64,000 bases of DNA from Burkholderia catarinensis (GCF_001883705.2 NZ_MDEQ02000020.1:1-64000), one strand, 5' to 3'. Numbered from the stretch's first letter, positions 1 to 8,447 are shown. A program made the numbers and translations. The notes: a model not told the origin generated them from the sequence alone.

Positions 1-172
1 CATGCGACTGTAGCTCCGAGTAGGTAAGGCGCTTGTCCATAAACTGTAGCGCGGGTCGATCACCCCATTTCGCGGCCGCATCATCAAGCATTTGGTGGAC
101 CGTCATTGGCTCAATGTCGGTGTCCCACCGCACGCCGGGGGGATACGATTTGATCCAGGGCATTTCGTTCAA
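1..172 (-). CDS. Long-chain acyl-CoA ligase (AMP-forming), N-terminal fragment cut by the window edge
   Basis: The frame is open from here off the left end of the window. The first residues read MPWIKSYPPGVRW, then TVHQMLDDAAAKWGDRPAL and LTYSEL. This is the usual opening of bacterial long-chain fatty-acid CoA ligases (FadD type), where the substrate protein is introduced by a KSYPPGV-like segment and an RPAL...TY stretch. The start is uncertain. A TTG at 172 has an AGGAG ribosome site six bases upstream, while the ATG at 163 is in frame but 15 bases from it; I prefer the TTG. The enzyme would activate fatty acids with ATP and CoA. Only about 57 codons are visible, so the adenylation motifs and the integrity of the gene cannot be checked. 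IS debris begins about 225 bases upstream. Confidence 0.75.
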   Translation of the reverse strand, partial: MNEMPWIKSYPPGVRWDTDIEPMTVHQMLDDAAAKWGDRPALQFMDKRLTYSELQSH

Positions 173-397
173 AGTTTACTCCTGCGGAGTTGTACGCATT
201 GATGTAGTCGCAGCCATATGCGCAGTACACCCAGTGACCACTTGCAACGACGCCCCCGTTAGTGGAAAAGTCGCCCCGCTACGAAACGGAAGAGATTTTC
301 CGAGCATATCGAGTGATCAGGTCTCCTTGAACTTTTTCTTTTGAATCGCATGGCATTCACATCATGAATCCCTTACTAGACGCTGCGGTCTAGGCAC

Positions 398-560
398 TTG
401 CTGTTCATCGACGACAACGGTTACGGCGAAGGCGAGTGGAAGGTACGCAAGCATGGCTGGTCCAAACGTCGCACGTGGCGCAAGGTACATCTGGCAATGG
501 ACCGCGAACACCGGCCGGATCTGCGCCGTGCTGATGACCCATCAGGACGGGTCATGTCAC
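398..560 (+). pseudogene. IS5-family transposase remnant, frameshifted
   Basis: An internal piece of an IS5-type DDE transposase is recognisable: GEGEWKVRKHGWSKRRTWRKVHLAMD in outline, matching the conserved block around the central catalytic region. At about 503-505 the frame breaks. Dropping one C restores ANTGRICAVLMTHQD, the expected continuation. There is no N-terminal or C-terminal part and no terminal inverted repeats, so this is dead insertion-sequence debris. It lies between the acyl-CoA ligase and the deo cluster and marks an old insertion or rearrangement at the boundary. Function is lost. Confidence 0.75.
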
Positions 561-1062
561 GCAGTCCTGTAAGTCTGTCGTCGCCCCAAACGGGGCCCAT
601 GTTGAGCCGCCCGTGCAGTCGGCGCCACGTTCATCCGTGCTCCGCCCTTCGTCTTCTGTCACCCGCGGGGAGAGCGCCAACGTCAGGTCATTCAACCTGC
701 TCGCATTGAGTGGATTTCCGCCCCAATTAGAAAGCATTGTGAAAGGATATCGCTTTCCTTTGCCACATCGACTTAGTGCGCGCATTAACTTAGAAATACC
801 AATCAATATTCTCGACGGGCAACTTTTGCACGCCCCTGCCGACTCTCAAGCCCTCCAAACGCAGCATGAAATAAAGTAGATTGATATCAATCAGTTACCT
901 CCATTTATCACATAATGAAATGCGAGGTGCGGTCTTTTTTGCACATTTCCATCCCCTTCTCGTAAGTGCGACCTTTTTTGTATGTCGACACATGAACGCG
1001 CGGCAACCACCCGGCGCGCCAATTCCACATAGTGAGCACCCTAACATTAGACGATTGCATTT
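561..1062. other. Gene-free stretch upstream of the deo operon
   Basis: No convincing gene. The first part (561-720) is GC-rich and may be IS flank. From about 720 onward the composition becomes AT-rich, as expected of a promoter region. It contains the palindrome at 879-892 and leads into the inverted repeats at 1063-1090. Small open frames here have no recognisable family and no good ribosome sites. Confidence 0.5.
879..892. promoter_or_regulatory. Perfect 14-bp palindrome upstream of deoK
   Basis: GATTGATATCAATC is identical to its reverse complement. It sits in AT-rich sequence 257 bases before the deoK start. It could be an operator for a dimeric regulator; no specific protein can be assigned from sequence alone. 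Confidence 0.4.
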
Positions 1063-1090
1063 TCACATTTATTGTGATTTTATTATCACT
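1063..1090. promoter_or_regulatory. Cluster of TCACA/TGTGA half-sites in the deoK promoter region
   Basis: Half-sites occur as TCACA (1063-1067), TGTGA (1073-1077) and TCACT (1086-1090). The arms GTGAT (1074-1078) and ATCAC (1085-1089) form an inverted repeat with a 6-base spacer. A TATTAT box at 1081-1086 resembles a -10 element and overlaps the repeat. The distance to the deoK ATG is about 60 bases, suited to repression of the promoter. TGTGA also occurs in the deoR-deoC intergenic region, so DeoR is a candidate. The spacing differs from the CRP consensus, so CRP is less likely. Confidence 0.45.
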
Positions 1091-1148
1091 CGTTGCAGGC
1101 CGCCGCCGACCACGCGTGCGGCGCAGCCATACCAAGGAAGAGACGCAG

Positions 1149-2075
1149 ATGGAGACAATCGCCGTCATCGGCAGCAACATGGTCGACCTCGTAACCTATG
1201 TCGCGCGCATGCCCGCCCGGGGCGAAACGCTCGAGGCGCCGAACTTCGAGCTCGGCTGCGGCGGCAAGGGCGCGAACCAGGCCGTCGCGGCCGCGCGCCT
1301 CGGCGCGCACGTCGTGATGGTCACGAAGGTCGGCGACGATGTATTCGCCGACAACACGATCCGCAACTTCGAGCGCGAAGGCATCGACACCACGCACGTG
1401 CGCAAAGTCGCCGGCGTGCCGAGCGGCGTCGCGCCGATCTTCGTCGAGCCCGATTCGAGCAACAGCATCCTGATCGTCAAGGGCGCGAACCGCCACCTGA
1501 AGCCGGCCGACATCGACGCGGCCGCGCCGAATCTCGTCGAATGCGCGCTGATCGTGCTGCAGCTCGAGATCGAACTCGACACCGTCTATCACGCGATCGA
1601 ATTCGGCGCGCGACACGGCATTCCCGTGCTGCTGAATCCCGCGCCCGCGGTGGCCGACCTCGATTTCGAGCGGATCCGCTCCGTCGAATTCTTCGTGCCG
1701 AACGAAACCGAGCTCGCGATCGTGTCGGGCATGCCGGTCGATTCGCGCGAGACCGCGGCACGCGCCGCCGAGGCGCTGGTCGCGCGCGGCCTGAAGCACG
1801 TGCTCGTTACGCTCGGCAGCCAGGGCTCGTTGCTCGTGTCGCACGACGGCGTGCGGCACGTGCCGGGCGTACCGGTCGACGCACGCGACACGACGGGCGC
1901 CGGCGACGCGTATATCGGCTGCTTCGCGCGCTGCTACGCGGCGTCGCGCAACGCCGTCGACGCGATGCATTACGCGTCCGCATACGCCGCGCATTCGGTC
2001 ACGGGCCTCGGCACGCAGAAGTCGTACGCCGACGCCGCGACGTTCGAACGCTTCCTCCGCGACGCCGGCTTCTGA
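1149..2075 (+). CDS. deoK: Deoxyribokinase/ribokinase, PfkB family
   Basis: A 308-residue cytoplasmic sugar kinase of the PfkB/ribokinase family, predicted to phosphorylate deoxyribose (or ribose) at O5 using ATP. The N-terminal signature GGKGANQA is at residues 38-45. The C-terminal anion-hole and catalytic motif DTTGAGDAY has its base Asp near residue 253. The start at the ATG of METIAVIG is chosen because AAGGAAGAG lies just upstream; an in-frame extension back to 1032 would add an unrelated 39 residues. It is followed after 41 bases by a FucP-type permease, with deoR and deoC nearby. That arrangement is the deoQKPX/deoC gene set of enteric bacteria and points to 2-deoxyribose rather than ribose. 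Family assignment is firm; substrate is inferred from context. Confidence 0.85.
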   Translation: METIAVIGSNMVDLVTYVARMPARGETLEAPNFELGCGGKGANQAVAAARLGAHVVMVTKVGDDVFADNTIRNFEREGIDTTHVRKVAGVPSGVAPIFVEPDSSNSILIVKGANRHLKPADIDAAAPNLVECALIVLQLEIELDTVYHAIEFGARHGIPVLLNPAPAVADLDFERIRSVEFFVPNETELAIVSGMPVDSRETAARAAEALVARGLKHVLVTLGSQGSLLVSHDGVRHVPGVPVDARDTTGAGDAYIGCFARCYAASRNAVDAMHYASAYAAHSVTGLGTQKSYADAATFERFLRDAGF

Positions 2076-2116
2076 ACGGCGCCTTCATCGACGAGACAAC
2101 CGGGAAGGAGACACCC

Positions 2117-3490
2117 ATGAGCCGAGCCAGGATCGAACACACACCCGACGGCTATTATCTGAACCGCACGCCGCTTTTCGCGTTCACGCTGCTGTGCTGC
2201 CTGTTCGCGCTGTGGGGTACCGCCGCGAACCTGAACGACGTGCTGATCGCGCAGTTCAAGAAATCGTTCTTCCTGTCCGATTTCGAATCGGCGTTCGTGC
2301 AGTCCGCGTTCTATCTCGGCTACTTCTTCCTCGCGATTCCGGCCGCGACCGTCGTGAAGAAGTTCAGCTACAAGACGACGATCCTCGTCGGCCTGCTGCT
2401 CTACACGACCGGTTGCCTGCTGTTCTTCCCGGCCGCGTCGATGGCGAAATACGGGATGTTCCTCGTCGCGCTGTTCGTGATCGCCGCGGGCCTGTCGTTC
2501 CTCGAAACGGCGTCGAACTCGTATTCGACGCTGATGGGCCCGCGCGAAACCAGCACGCGGCGGCTGAACATCTCGCAGACGTTCTATCCGTTCGGCGCGA
2601 TGGCCGGTGTCTACATGGGCAGCTTCCTGATCTTCAAGGAAGGCGACGCATCGCACGCGCAGCTCGCGGCGATGTCGGCGGCCGAAGCGCACGTGCACCA
2701 GCTCGCGATGATCCAGGCCACGCTCGAGCCGTATAAATGGCTGATCGTCGTGCTCGTCGCCGTGTTCATCGTGTTTGCGCTCACGCCCTACCCGGCCTGC
2801 AAGGGCAACGGGCCGGGTGCGGTCACGCACCGGATCGACGCGCGCGGCACGCTCGCGCGGCTGTTCGGCAACCGGCGCTTCGTCGCGGGCGTCGTCGCGC
2901 AGTTCCTGTACGTCGGCGCGCAGGTCGGCGTGTGGAGCTTCACGATCCGGCTCGCGATGCAGATCGGCGGCCTCACCGAGCGCGGCGCATCGCACTACCT
3001 GCTCGCGACGTTCTTCGCGTTCTTCGTCGGCAAGCTGGTCGCGACGCTCGTGATGAAGCGCATCGGCCCGGCCAAGGTGCTGATCGTCTACGGCATCCTG
3101 TGCATCGCGCTGCTCGCATACACGATCAGCGTGCACAACATCACGGCCGTCTATGCGGCGGTGGGCGTGAGCGTGTTCCTCGGCCCGTGCTGGCCGACGA
3201 TCTATGGCCTCACGATCGACGGCCTCGGCAAGGACACCGAATACGGCGGCTCGATCCTCGTGATGAGCATCGTCGGCGGCGCGGTCGTGCCGCTGATCCA
3301 GGGGCTGATCTCCGACCACACCGGCGGCAACATGCAGCTCGCGTTCGTCGTGCCGCTCGCGTGCTTCGTCGTGATCGTCTATTACGGTTTCCACTGCCTG
3401 CGCCACCTGCCGGCCGCGACGCCCGACGCGGCCGCCGACGGCAACGCGCCCGCGCGCTACGCCGCGACGCGCAACACGTCGGGCGCATGA
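2117..3490 (+). CDS. deoP: Deoxyribose/sugar permease, FucP-type MFS transporter
   Basis: A 457-residue inner-membrane transporter with about twelve hydrophobic segments, starting with LFAFTLLCCLFALWGTAANLNDVL. That is the characteristic opening of the L-fucose:H+ symporter (FucP) branch of the major facilitator superfamily. A GGAAGGAG ribosome site precedes the ATG. It follows the deoxyribokinase by 41 bases and its stop overlaps the ATG of the deoX fragment (ATGA), so the three are co-transcribed. By context it should import 2-deoxyribose, the role of DeoP in Salmonella; fucose or another sugar cannot be excluded from sequence alone. Confidence 0.82.
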   Translation: MSRARIEHTPDGYYLNRTPLFAFTLLCCLFALWGTAANLNDVLIAQFKKSFFLSDFESAFVQSAFYLGYFFLAIPAATVVKKFSYKTTILVGLLLYTTGCLLFFPAASMAKYGMFLVALFVIAAGLSFLETASNSYSTLMGPRETSTRRLNISQTFYPFGAMAGVYMGSFLIFKEGDASHAQLAAMSAAEAHVHQLAMIQATLEPYKWLIVVLVAVFIVFALTPYPACKGNGPGAVTHRIDARGTLARLFGNRRFVAGVVAQFLYVGAQVGVWSFTIRLAMQIGGLTERGASHYLLATFFAFFVGKLVATLVMKRIGPAKVLIVYGILCIALLAYTISVHNITAVYAAVGVSVFLGPCWPTIYGLTIDGLGKDTEYGGSILVMSIVGGAVVPLIQGLISDHTGGNMQLAFVVPLACFVVIVYYGFHCLRHLPAATPDAAADGNAPARYAATRNTSGA

Positions 3491-3822
3491 CCATGCGAGG
3501 CGAGATCGAACTGCGGCGCGACGACTTCCGCGAAGCACCGTGCACGCCGTACCGCACCGACGGCCTCGCCGTCACCGCGTTCGCGTATCCGTCCGGCGTC
3601 GAGGCGCTGAAGCTCGAGAACCGCCGCGGCCACCTCGTCGTGCTGCCGTATCTCGACCAGATGATCTGGGCCGCCGCGTTCGCGCGGCCGTCGACCTGCG
3701 AGCCGGAAGCTTATAAAGCCGAACGCCGCAAGGGCCATGTCGCGGCACTCGCGCCGGGCGCGACGCGCCGCTTCGAAGTCGTCACTTGCTACCTGAGCGC
3801 GGCGGAAGCACGCAATGCGTGA
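3487..3822 (+). pseudogene. deoX: deoX-like aldose-epimerase family (DUF4432) protein with an internal in-frame deletion
   Basis: The first ~70 residues (GEIELRRDDFREAPCTPYRT ... GHLVVLPYLDQMIWAAAF) match the N-terminus of the DeoX/DUF4432 galactose-mutarotase-like family. The last ~40 (PSTCEPEAYKAERRKGHVAALAPG) match its extreme C-terminus. Full-length members have roughly 330 residues; this frame has 111. The joint falls near 3681, where AAAF runs straight into ARPSTCEPE, so about 220 residues of the barrel are missing without loss of frame. A catalytic domain cannot fold from the remainder, hence the pseudogene call, although a short protein is probably still made because translation is coupled to deoP through ATGA. 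The missing amount is estimated from recalled family length. Confidence 0.7.
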
Positions 3823-3844
3823 AGCGATGCGCGGCCGCGTGGCG

Positions 3845-4615
3845 TCAGGTCACCAGCGCGATCCCGTGTTCGCGGATCGCCGTTTCGTAGCGGCGGCTCA
3901 GTTGCCCGTCGGAGATCACGTAGTTGAAGTCGGTCAGTTCGGCGAAATAGGCCGCGCGCACTTCGTCGAACTTCGTATGATCGACGAGCAGGAAGCGGTT
4001 CTGCGCGCGCGCCATCACCTTCTTCTTCGCGTCGACTTCGTGGAAGTTGAAGCACGTGACGCCGCAACGGTCGCTCACGCCGGCCGCCGAGATGAACGCC
4101 TTCGATACGCGCACCGAGTCGAGGATGCCCGTCTCGGCCACCGACTCGAACACCATGTTCTCGCGGTGATACGCGCCGCCGCACAGGATCACGTTGCAAT
4201 GCGGCTTCTGCTGCAGCTTCGCGAACACGTTCAACGAATTGCAAACGGCCGTGAATTCGAGGTCGTCGGCAATGAAGTCGACGATGAACGGCGTGGTCGA
4301 GCCGCAGTCGACGAAGATCGTGTCGCCGGTCGTCACAAACTGCGCGGCAAGCTTGCCGATGCGGCGCTTCTCCTCGGTCTGCCGGTTGTTCTCGGCGCTG
4401 ATCAGGTACTCGCCGATGTCGCTGCGCTGCGCGGCGAAATGGCGCGTCACGTAGCCGCCGATCAGGCTGAGGCCGTGCGGGTTGTCCGCGAGATCGCGGC
4501 GGATCGTCATCTCGGACACGCCGAACAGCTCGGCGACTTCCCTCAGATGAATCGCGTTCTGCCCTTGCAGCACGTTCATCAATGTCTTGATCCGTTCGCC
4601 CTTCTTTGTTTCCAT
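3845..4615 (-). CDS. deoR: DeoR-family transcriptional repressor
   Basis: A 256-residue repressor with an N-terminal DeoR-type winged helix (residues ~18-37: HLREVAELFGVSEMTIRRDL) and a C-terminal sugar-phosphate sensor domain of the ISOCOT fold (GDTIFVDCGSTTPFIVD, then AGVS and the KKKVMARA region). The start at METKKGER gives the family's usual length; a longer frame upstream has unrelated sequence. It is transcribed divergently from deoC and convergently to deoKPX, which it is likely to repress. The expected inducer is a deoxyribose phosphate. Inverted repeats lie in the gap to deoC. Confidence 0.85.
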   Translation of the reverse strand: METKKGERIKTLMNVLQGQNAIHLREVAELFGVSEMTIRRDLADNPHGLSLIGGYVTRHFAAQRSDIGEYLISAENNRQTEEKRRIGKLAAQFVTTGDTIFVDCGSTTPFIVDFIADDLEFTAVCNSLNVFAKLQQKPHCNVILCGGAYHRENMVFESVAETGILDSVRVSKAFISAAGVSDRCGVTCFNFHEVDAKKKVMARAQNRFLLVDHTKFDEVRAAYFAELTDFNYVISDGQLSRRYETAIREHGIALVT

Positions 4616-4687
4616 GCCTGTATCCTGCGTGCGCGCCGCATCCGTCGCTTGTCGTGCCGGGCGCGCGGGCCCGGCCGGAATGTCGTA

Positions 4688-4714
4688 TTTGTAACAAACC
4701 GATGTGAAAACATC
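4688..4714. promoter_or_regulatory. Putative DeoR operator pair between deoR and deoC
   Basis: Two adjacent inverted repeats occupy the divergent intergenic region: TTTGT-A-ACAAA (4688-4698) and GATGT-GAAA-ACATC (4701-4714). They lie 48-74 bases from the deoC ATG and about 73-99 bases from the deoR ATG, so one bound repressor could control both promoters. TGTGA within the second arm is shared with the half-sites upstream of deoK. The role is inferred. Confidence 0.5.
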
Positions 4715-4761
4715 AACTTTCCGTGTGCCCTGCCGGCACACGATCCGTGGAGTCCTGAAAC

Positions 4762-5442
4762 ATGCCGCTTTCCAACGCCCAGCTCGCCCAAACCATCGAT
4801 CACACGCTGCTCGCGCCCGACGCGAGCGACGCGCAGATCCGCGAACTCTGCCGCCAGGCGGCGGAGCATCGCTTTTACTCGGTCTGCGTGAATTCGGCGA
4901 ACGTGCCGCTCGCCGCGCGCGAACTGTCCGGCACCGGCGTGCTCGTGTGCGCGGTGGTCGGCTTTCCGCTCGGCGCGGGGCTGTCCGCCGCGAAGGCATT
5001 CGAAGCCACGGCCGCAATCGGCTCGGGCGCCGGCGAGATCGACATGGTGATCAACCTCGGCGCGCTGAAGAGCGGCCGCGCCGACGACGTGAAGGCCGAC
5101 ATCGAAACCGTGCACCGGGCATGCGGCGCGGTGCCGCTGAAGGTGATCCTCGAAACAGGGCTGCTGACCGACGACGAGAAGGTGCGCGTGTGCGAGATGT
5201 GCCGCGATCTCGGCGTCGCGTTCGTGAAGACGTCGACGGGGTTCGGCCACGGCGGCGCGACGCTCGCGGATGTCGCGCTGATGCGCCGCACGGTCGGCCC
5301 CGCGCTCGGCGTGAAGGCATCGGGCGGCGTGCGCGACCGCGCGGCCGCACTCGCGATGCTCGAAGCCGGCGCAACCCGGCTCGGCACGAGCTCGGGGGTG
5401 GCGATCGTCACCGATCAGGGTAGCAGCGGATCGGGGTACTGA
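4762..5442 (+). CDS. deoC: Deoxyribose-phosphate aldolase
   Basis: A 226-residue class I aldolase that cleaves 2-deoxyribose 5-phosphate to acetaldehyde and glyceraldehyde 3-phosphate. Diagnostic motifs are the N-terminal IDHTLL, the Schiff-base segment AFVKTSTGF with the catalytic Lys at about residue 156, and the second active-site segment [10 protein letters not shown] with Lys near 185. The length matches the shorter bacterial DERA group. It is divergent from deoR and would act on the product of the deoxyribokinase across the regulator gene, completing the deoxyribose pathway. Confidence 0.93.
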   Translation: MPLSNAQLAQTIDHTLLAPDASDAQIRELCRQAAEHRFYSVCVNSANVPLAARELSGTGVLVCAVVGFPLGAGLSAAKAFEATAAIGSGAGEIDMVINLGALKSGRADDVKADIETVHRACGAVPLKVILETGLLTDDEKVRVCEMCRDLGVAFVKTSTGFGHGGATLADVALMRRTVGPALGVKASGGVRDRAAALAMLEAGATRLGTSSGVAIVTDQGSSGSGY

Positions 5443-5459
5443 CGACCACCCGTTGCGGC

Positions 5460-5485
5460 GCGGCCGACGCGCAGCAGCCGGCCGC
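5460..5485. terminator. Weak hairpin between convergent deoC and the 5501-5953 gene
   Basis: GCGGCCG (5460-5466) pairs with CGGCCGC (5479-5485) across a 12-base loop in the short gap between two convergent genes. No T-run follows on either strand, so it would be an inefficient or Rho-assisted terminator at best. Confidence 0.3.
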
Positions 5486-5500
5486 CGGATGCTTTTGCTT

Positions 5501-5953
5501 CTACGCCCCGATATCCGACTTGAATGCGCCGGGAACGCGCTGTCGAAAGATCTCCAGGCATCGTTTGCGATCGTCCTCGCGCATTTCCAGGAACGGCAAC
5601 TTGACCTTGCGCGTCTTGATCGCGCCCGATCCGGTCTTGATCTGATACAGGACGATCAGCGAAAAGGGTCCGCGCTTGATTTCAACGACGTCCCGGTAAC
5701 GCACCGAGATGCGCTGCACCTTGAAGTCGTCGTCGAAGAAGGTCGCGCGGGTCATCACGAACATGTACCCGAGCGCACCCAGCGCCCCGACGAAAGGCAT
5801 GATGAACGCGCTGAAACTGAAGAACGGATCGGACTGCACGGCCCAGAGGAAGCCGCCGCCGATGGCAATCACCGCAAACAGCAGCATCGGCAACGCGAAA
5901 CGGCTGCCGCGCACGACGAATTCGGGTTGAAGCGGTTGTGCCGGATGATCCAT
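5501..5953 (-). CDS. Small membrane protein with a PH-like cytoplasmic domain, function unknown
   Basis: A 150-residue protein. Two hydrophobic segments at residues ~20-38 and ~48-68 form a hairpin, followed by a soluble tail (VQRISVRYRDVVEIKRGPFSLIVLYQIKT ... ARKVKLPFLEM-like) that looks like the PH/bPH2 fold common in small bacterial membrane proteins. The start at MDHPAQ is supported by AGGAG six bases upstream; an upstream in-frame extension is unlikely. It is convergent with deoC and faces the same way as the LysR gene about 180 bases further on, without obvious operon partners. I do not recognise a named family. Confidence 0.65.
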   Translation of the reverse strand: MDHPAQPLQPEFVVRGSRFALPMLLFAVIAIGGGFLWAVQSDPFFSFSAFIMPFVGALGALGYMFVMTRATFFDDDFKVQRISVRYRDVVEIKRGPFSLIVLYQIKTGSGAIKTRKVKLPFLEMREDDRKRCLEIFRQRVPGAFKSDIGA

Positions 5954-6132
5954 GTCGACTCCTGTCGCGAAACGGCGTTCGCCGTTGTTCCGTTGTTGTT
6001 CAATGGGCATGCGATACGCGATGCATTGCCGCCGCGGCCTCGAGCACGGCGCATGCGATTCTAGGCCCTGTTCGCGTTTTCGCGAATGGCCCGGCCGCAC
6101 GTACGACGGATGCGAGCACCGGATAACAGCGC

Positions 6133-7095
6133 CTAGTCGGCAATCGACCTCGAACCAGCGCGGTCGGCCGGCTGGCCCGGCTCGCTCGCGCCAGGCGTCA
6201 GCCCTGCGATGCGTTCGCGCAGCCGTGGCGCGACGAAATCGAGGAACGCGCGCAGCTTCAGCGGCATCGGCGCCTGTCCCTTGTGCACCAGGCTGACCGG
6301 CAGCGGCTGCGATTCGAACGCTTCGAGCACCACGTCGAGCGCGCGATCGCGCAACGCCTGCGCGACCTGGTAAGACAACACGCGGATCAGCCCCACGCCG
6401 AGCACGGCGGCATCGATGGCCGCCTCGGCCGTATTCACGGCGAAGCGCGAATGGACGGGCACCGTCAGTTCGCCCTTCTCGCCGTCGAACACCCACGCGC
6501 GCCGCGAAGCCAGCACCTCGAACGTGATGCATTGATGCCGCGCCAGCTCGGCGGGCTCGCCGGGCGTGCCATGCGCCGCCAGGTAAGCCGGACTCGCACA
6601 GACCACGCGGCGCACGCTGCCGACACGGGTGGCCATGAAGCTGCTGTCGGGCAGCTCGCCGATCCGCAGCGCGACGTCGATCTGCTCTTCCATCAGGTGG
6701 GTGACGCGGTCCGTCAGCACCAGGCGCACGTCGATCTCGGGATAGTGGGCGAGGAACGCGGCCACCACCGGCACGATATGCAGACGCCCGAACACGATCG
6801 GCGCGGTGACGATCAGCTCGCCGCGCGGCGCCGCGTACTCGCCGGTGGCGGCGCGCTCGGTTTCCGCAATGTCGTCGAGGATGCGCCGGCACCCGGCGAC
6901 ATAGGATTCCCCGGCCTCGGTCAACGACAGTTGCCGCGTCGTGCGATGCAGCAGCCGCGTGTTCAGGTAGGACTCGAGATCCGCGATCTTGCGGCTCACG
7001 GTCGCCAGCGGAATGCCGAGCTGGCGCGCGGCGGCCGACATGCTGCCGGCATCGATCACCGCCACCAGCAGGGACATCGACTCGAGACGGTTCAT
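6133..7095 (-). CDS. LysR-family transcriptional regulator
   Basis: A 320-residue LTTR with the N-terminal helix-turn-helix (SMSAAARQLGIPLATVSRKIADLE, residues ~18-41), the helper segment LLHRTTRQLSLTEAG and a periplasmic-binding-protein-like effector domain. AGAGG precedes the ATG of MNRLESMS. It belongs to the common CrgA/DsdC-like branch found next to oxidoreductase or efflux genes. It is divergent from the MFS exporter at 7236; the 140-base gap contains an LTTR-type dyad (7118-7144) repeated before the second transporter operon. Likely autoregulator and activator of both units; the effector is unknown. Confidence 0.88.
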   Translation of the reverse strand: MNRLESMSLLVAVIDAGSMSAAARQLGIPLATVSRKIADLESYLNTRLLHRTTRQLSLTEAGESYVAGCRRILDDIAETERAATGEYAAPRGELIVTAPIVFGRLHIVPVVAAFLAHYPEIDVRLVLTDRVTHLMEEQIDVALRIGELPDSSFMATRVGSVRRVVCASPAYLAAHGTPGEPAELARHQCITFEVLASRRAWVFDGEKGELTVPVHSRFAVNTAEAAIDAAVLGVGLIRVLSYQVAQALRDRALDVVLEAFESQPLPVSLVHKGQAPMPLKLRAFLDFVAPRLRERIAGLTPGASEPGQPADRAGSRSIAD

Positions 7096-7117
7096 GTTGC
7101 CTCTCGAATTTCGGAAA

Positions 7118-7144
7118 GATGATTCCAGATTCTGTTGGATTATC
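7118..7144. promoter_or_regulatory. Putative LysR operator, copy 1 (GATGATTCC-N-GAT-N8-ATTATC)
   Basis: The element lies between the divergent LysR and MFS genes. Its outer parts GATGAT and ATTATC are an imperfect dyad. They are embedded in a wider perfect inverted repeat, GGAAAGAT (7113-7120) and ATCTTTCC (7142-7149). The same arrangement with identical internal spacing recurs at 8904-8930, upstream of the DHA2 pump operon. Confidence 0.6.
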
Positions 7145-7235
7145 TTTCCCAGTGCAAGGCGGTACGCTCCTTTCACGCATCCCGCCGGCGGTATCCGCTG
7201 CCTGCGATGACAGACCGTCGTGAAAGGAACCTGCC

Positions 7236-8447
7236 ATGAACGAATTGCCCCTCGCCTCCGGCATGCCGCCCATCGCGGCCGCCGCGCCGCATGCCGCCGC
7301 GTCGCGCGGCAAGATCGTCGCGATGGCCGCCATCGCCGGCGCGGTGGTGACCAACATCTACTGCACGCAACCGATCCTGCCGCTGATCGCGCAGGACCTG
7401 CATGCCGACCCGGCGACGGCCGACCTGGTGGCCGGCGCGGCCCTGCTCGGCTTCGCGACCGGGCTGGCGCTGCTGCTGCCGCTCGGCGACCGCTACGACC
7501 GGCGCAAGCTGGTGCTCGGCCAGATCGCGCTGGCCTTCGCGTTCGCGGTGGCGTCCGCGCTCGCGACGGGTGTCTGGGCGCTGGTCGGCGCCGCGTTCGC
7601 GCTCGGCGTGGTCAGTTGCGTCCCGCAGCAACTGGTGCCGTTCGCGGCCGTGATGTCGGCGCCCAACGAACGCGGACGCAATGTCGGCACGGTCGTCACC
7701 GGCATCATGGTCGGCATCCTGCTCGGCCGCGCGGTCAGCGGCCTGATTGCCGCGCGCTATGGCTGGCGCGCGGTGTATGGCGTCGAGGCCGCCGCGATGG
7801 TGCCGGTGGGAATCGCCGCCGCGTGGCTGCTGCCGCGCGGCGTGCCGAGCACCATGCTGCCCTATGGCCGGTTGCTCGCGTCGCTCTGGACGCTGGCGCG
7901 CGCGCATCGCCCGATCCGCGAATCGATGATCGTGCAGGCGCTGCTGTGGGCCGCGTTCAATGCGTTCTGGGTCAATCTCGCGGCGCTGCTCGCCGAGGGG
8001 CCCTGGCACCTTGGCAGCGCGTGGGCCGGCGGCTTCGGCCTCATCGGCGCGGCGGGCGCGCTGGCCGCCACGATCGGCGGCCGGGCGTCGGACCGGATCG
8101 GCACGCGGCGCGTGATCGGCCTGGGCATCGCGATCGTGACGGTCTCCTACCTGATCCTGGCCGGCGCCGGCAGCTCGCTCGCGCTGCTCCTGATCGGCGT
8201 GGTGGTGCTCGACATCGGCGTGCAGGCCGGCCTGGTCGCGAACCAGACGCGTGCGTTCGCCGCCGATCCGAAGGCGCAGGGCCGCATCAACAGCCTCTAC
8301 ATGACCGCGACCTTCGTCGGCGGCGCGCTCGGCGCGACCGTCAGCGGCGCGCTGATGGCCCGCTTCGGCTGGCATGGCGTGGTCGCGTTCGGCATCGCGG
8401 CCGGGCTCGCCGCCGCGCTCGTGCATCGCTGCATGGGGCGGCGCTGA
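7236..8447 (+). CDS. MFS efflux transporter (sugar-efflux/drug-resistance type)
   Basis: A 403-residue inner-membrane transporter with about twelve predicted membrane segments. The first is AMAAIAGAVVTNIYCTQPILPLIAQDL. The loop 2-3 signature GDRYDRRKLVL is typical of proton-driven MFS antiporters (DHA1-like). GAAAGGAA precedes the ATG. It is divergent from the LysR gene and followed after 13 bases by an ArsR-type regulator. The substrate is not determinable. Context (regulator plus a second multidrug pump operon) suggests export of a toxic compound. Confidence 0.82.
   Translation: MNELPLASGMPPIAAAAPHAAASRGKIVAMAAIAGAVVTNIYCTQPILPLIAQDLHADPATADLVAGAALLGFATGLALLLPLGDRYDRRKLVLGQIALAFAFAVASALATGVWALVGAAFALGVVSCVPQQLVPFAAVMSAPNERGRNVGTVVTGIMVGILLGRAVSGLIAARYGWRAVYGVEAAAMVPVGIAAAWLLPRGVPSTMLPYGRLLASLWTLARAHRPIRESMIVQALLWAAFNAFWVNLAALLAEGPWHLGSAWAGGFGLIGAAGALAATIGGRASDRIGTRRVIGLGIAIVTVSYLILAGAGSSLALLLIGVVVLDIGVQAGLVANQTRAFAADPKAQGRINSLYMTATFVGGALGATVSGALMARFGWHGVVAFGIAAGLAAALVHRCMGRR

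Noticed and set aside
1063-1090. A CRP binding site upstream of deoK
   Set aside because: The TGTGA and TCAC arms are present, but their spacing does not fit the consensus; kept only as generic half-sites.
881-2116. Possible long fusion frame running into deoP from 881
   Set aside because: The part before 2117 is an out-of-frame reading of the deoK gene and is Arg-rich; deoP has its own ribosome site and canonical N-terminus.
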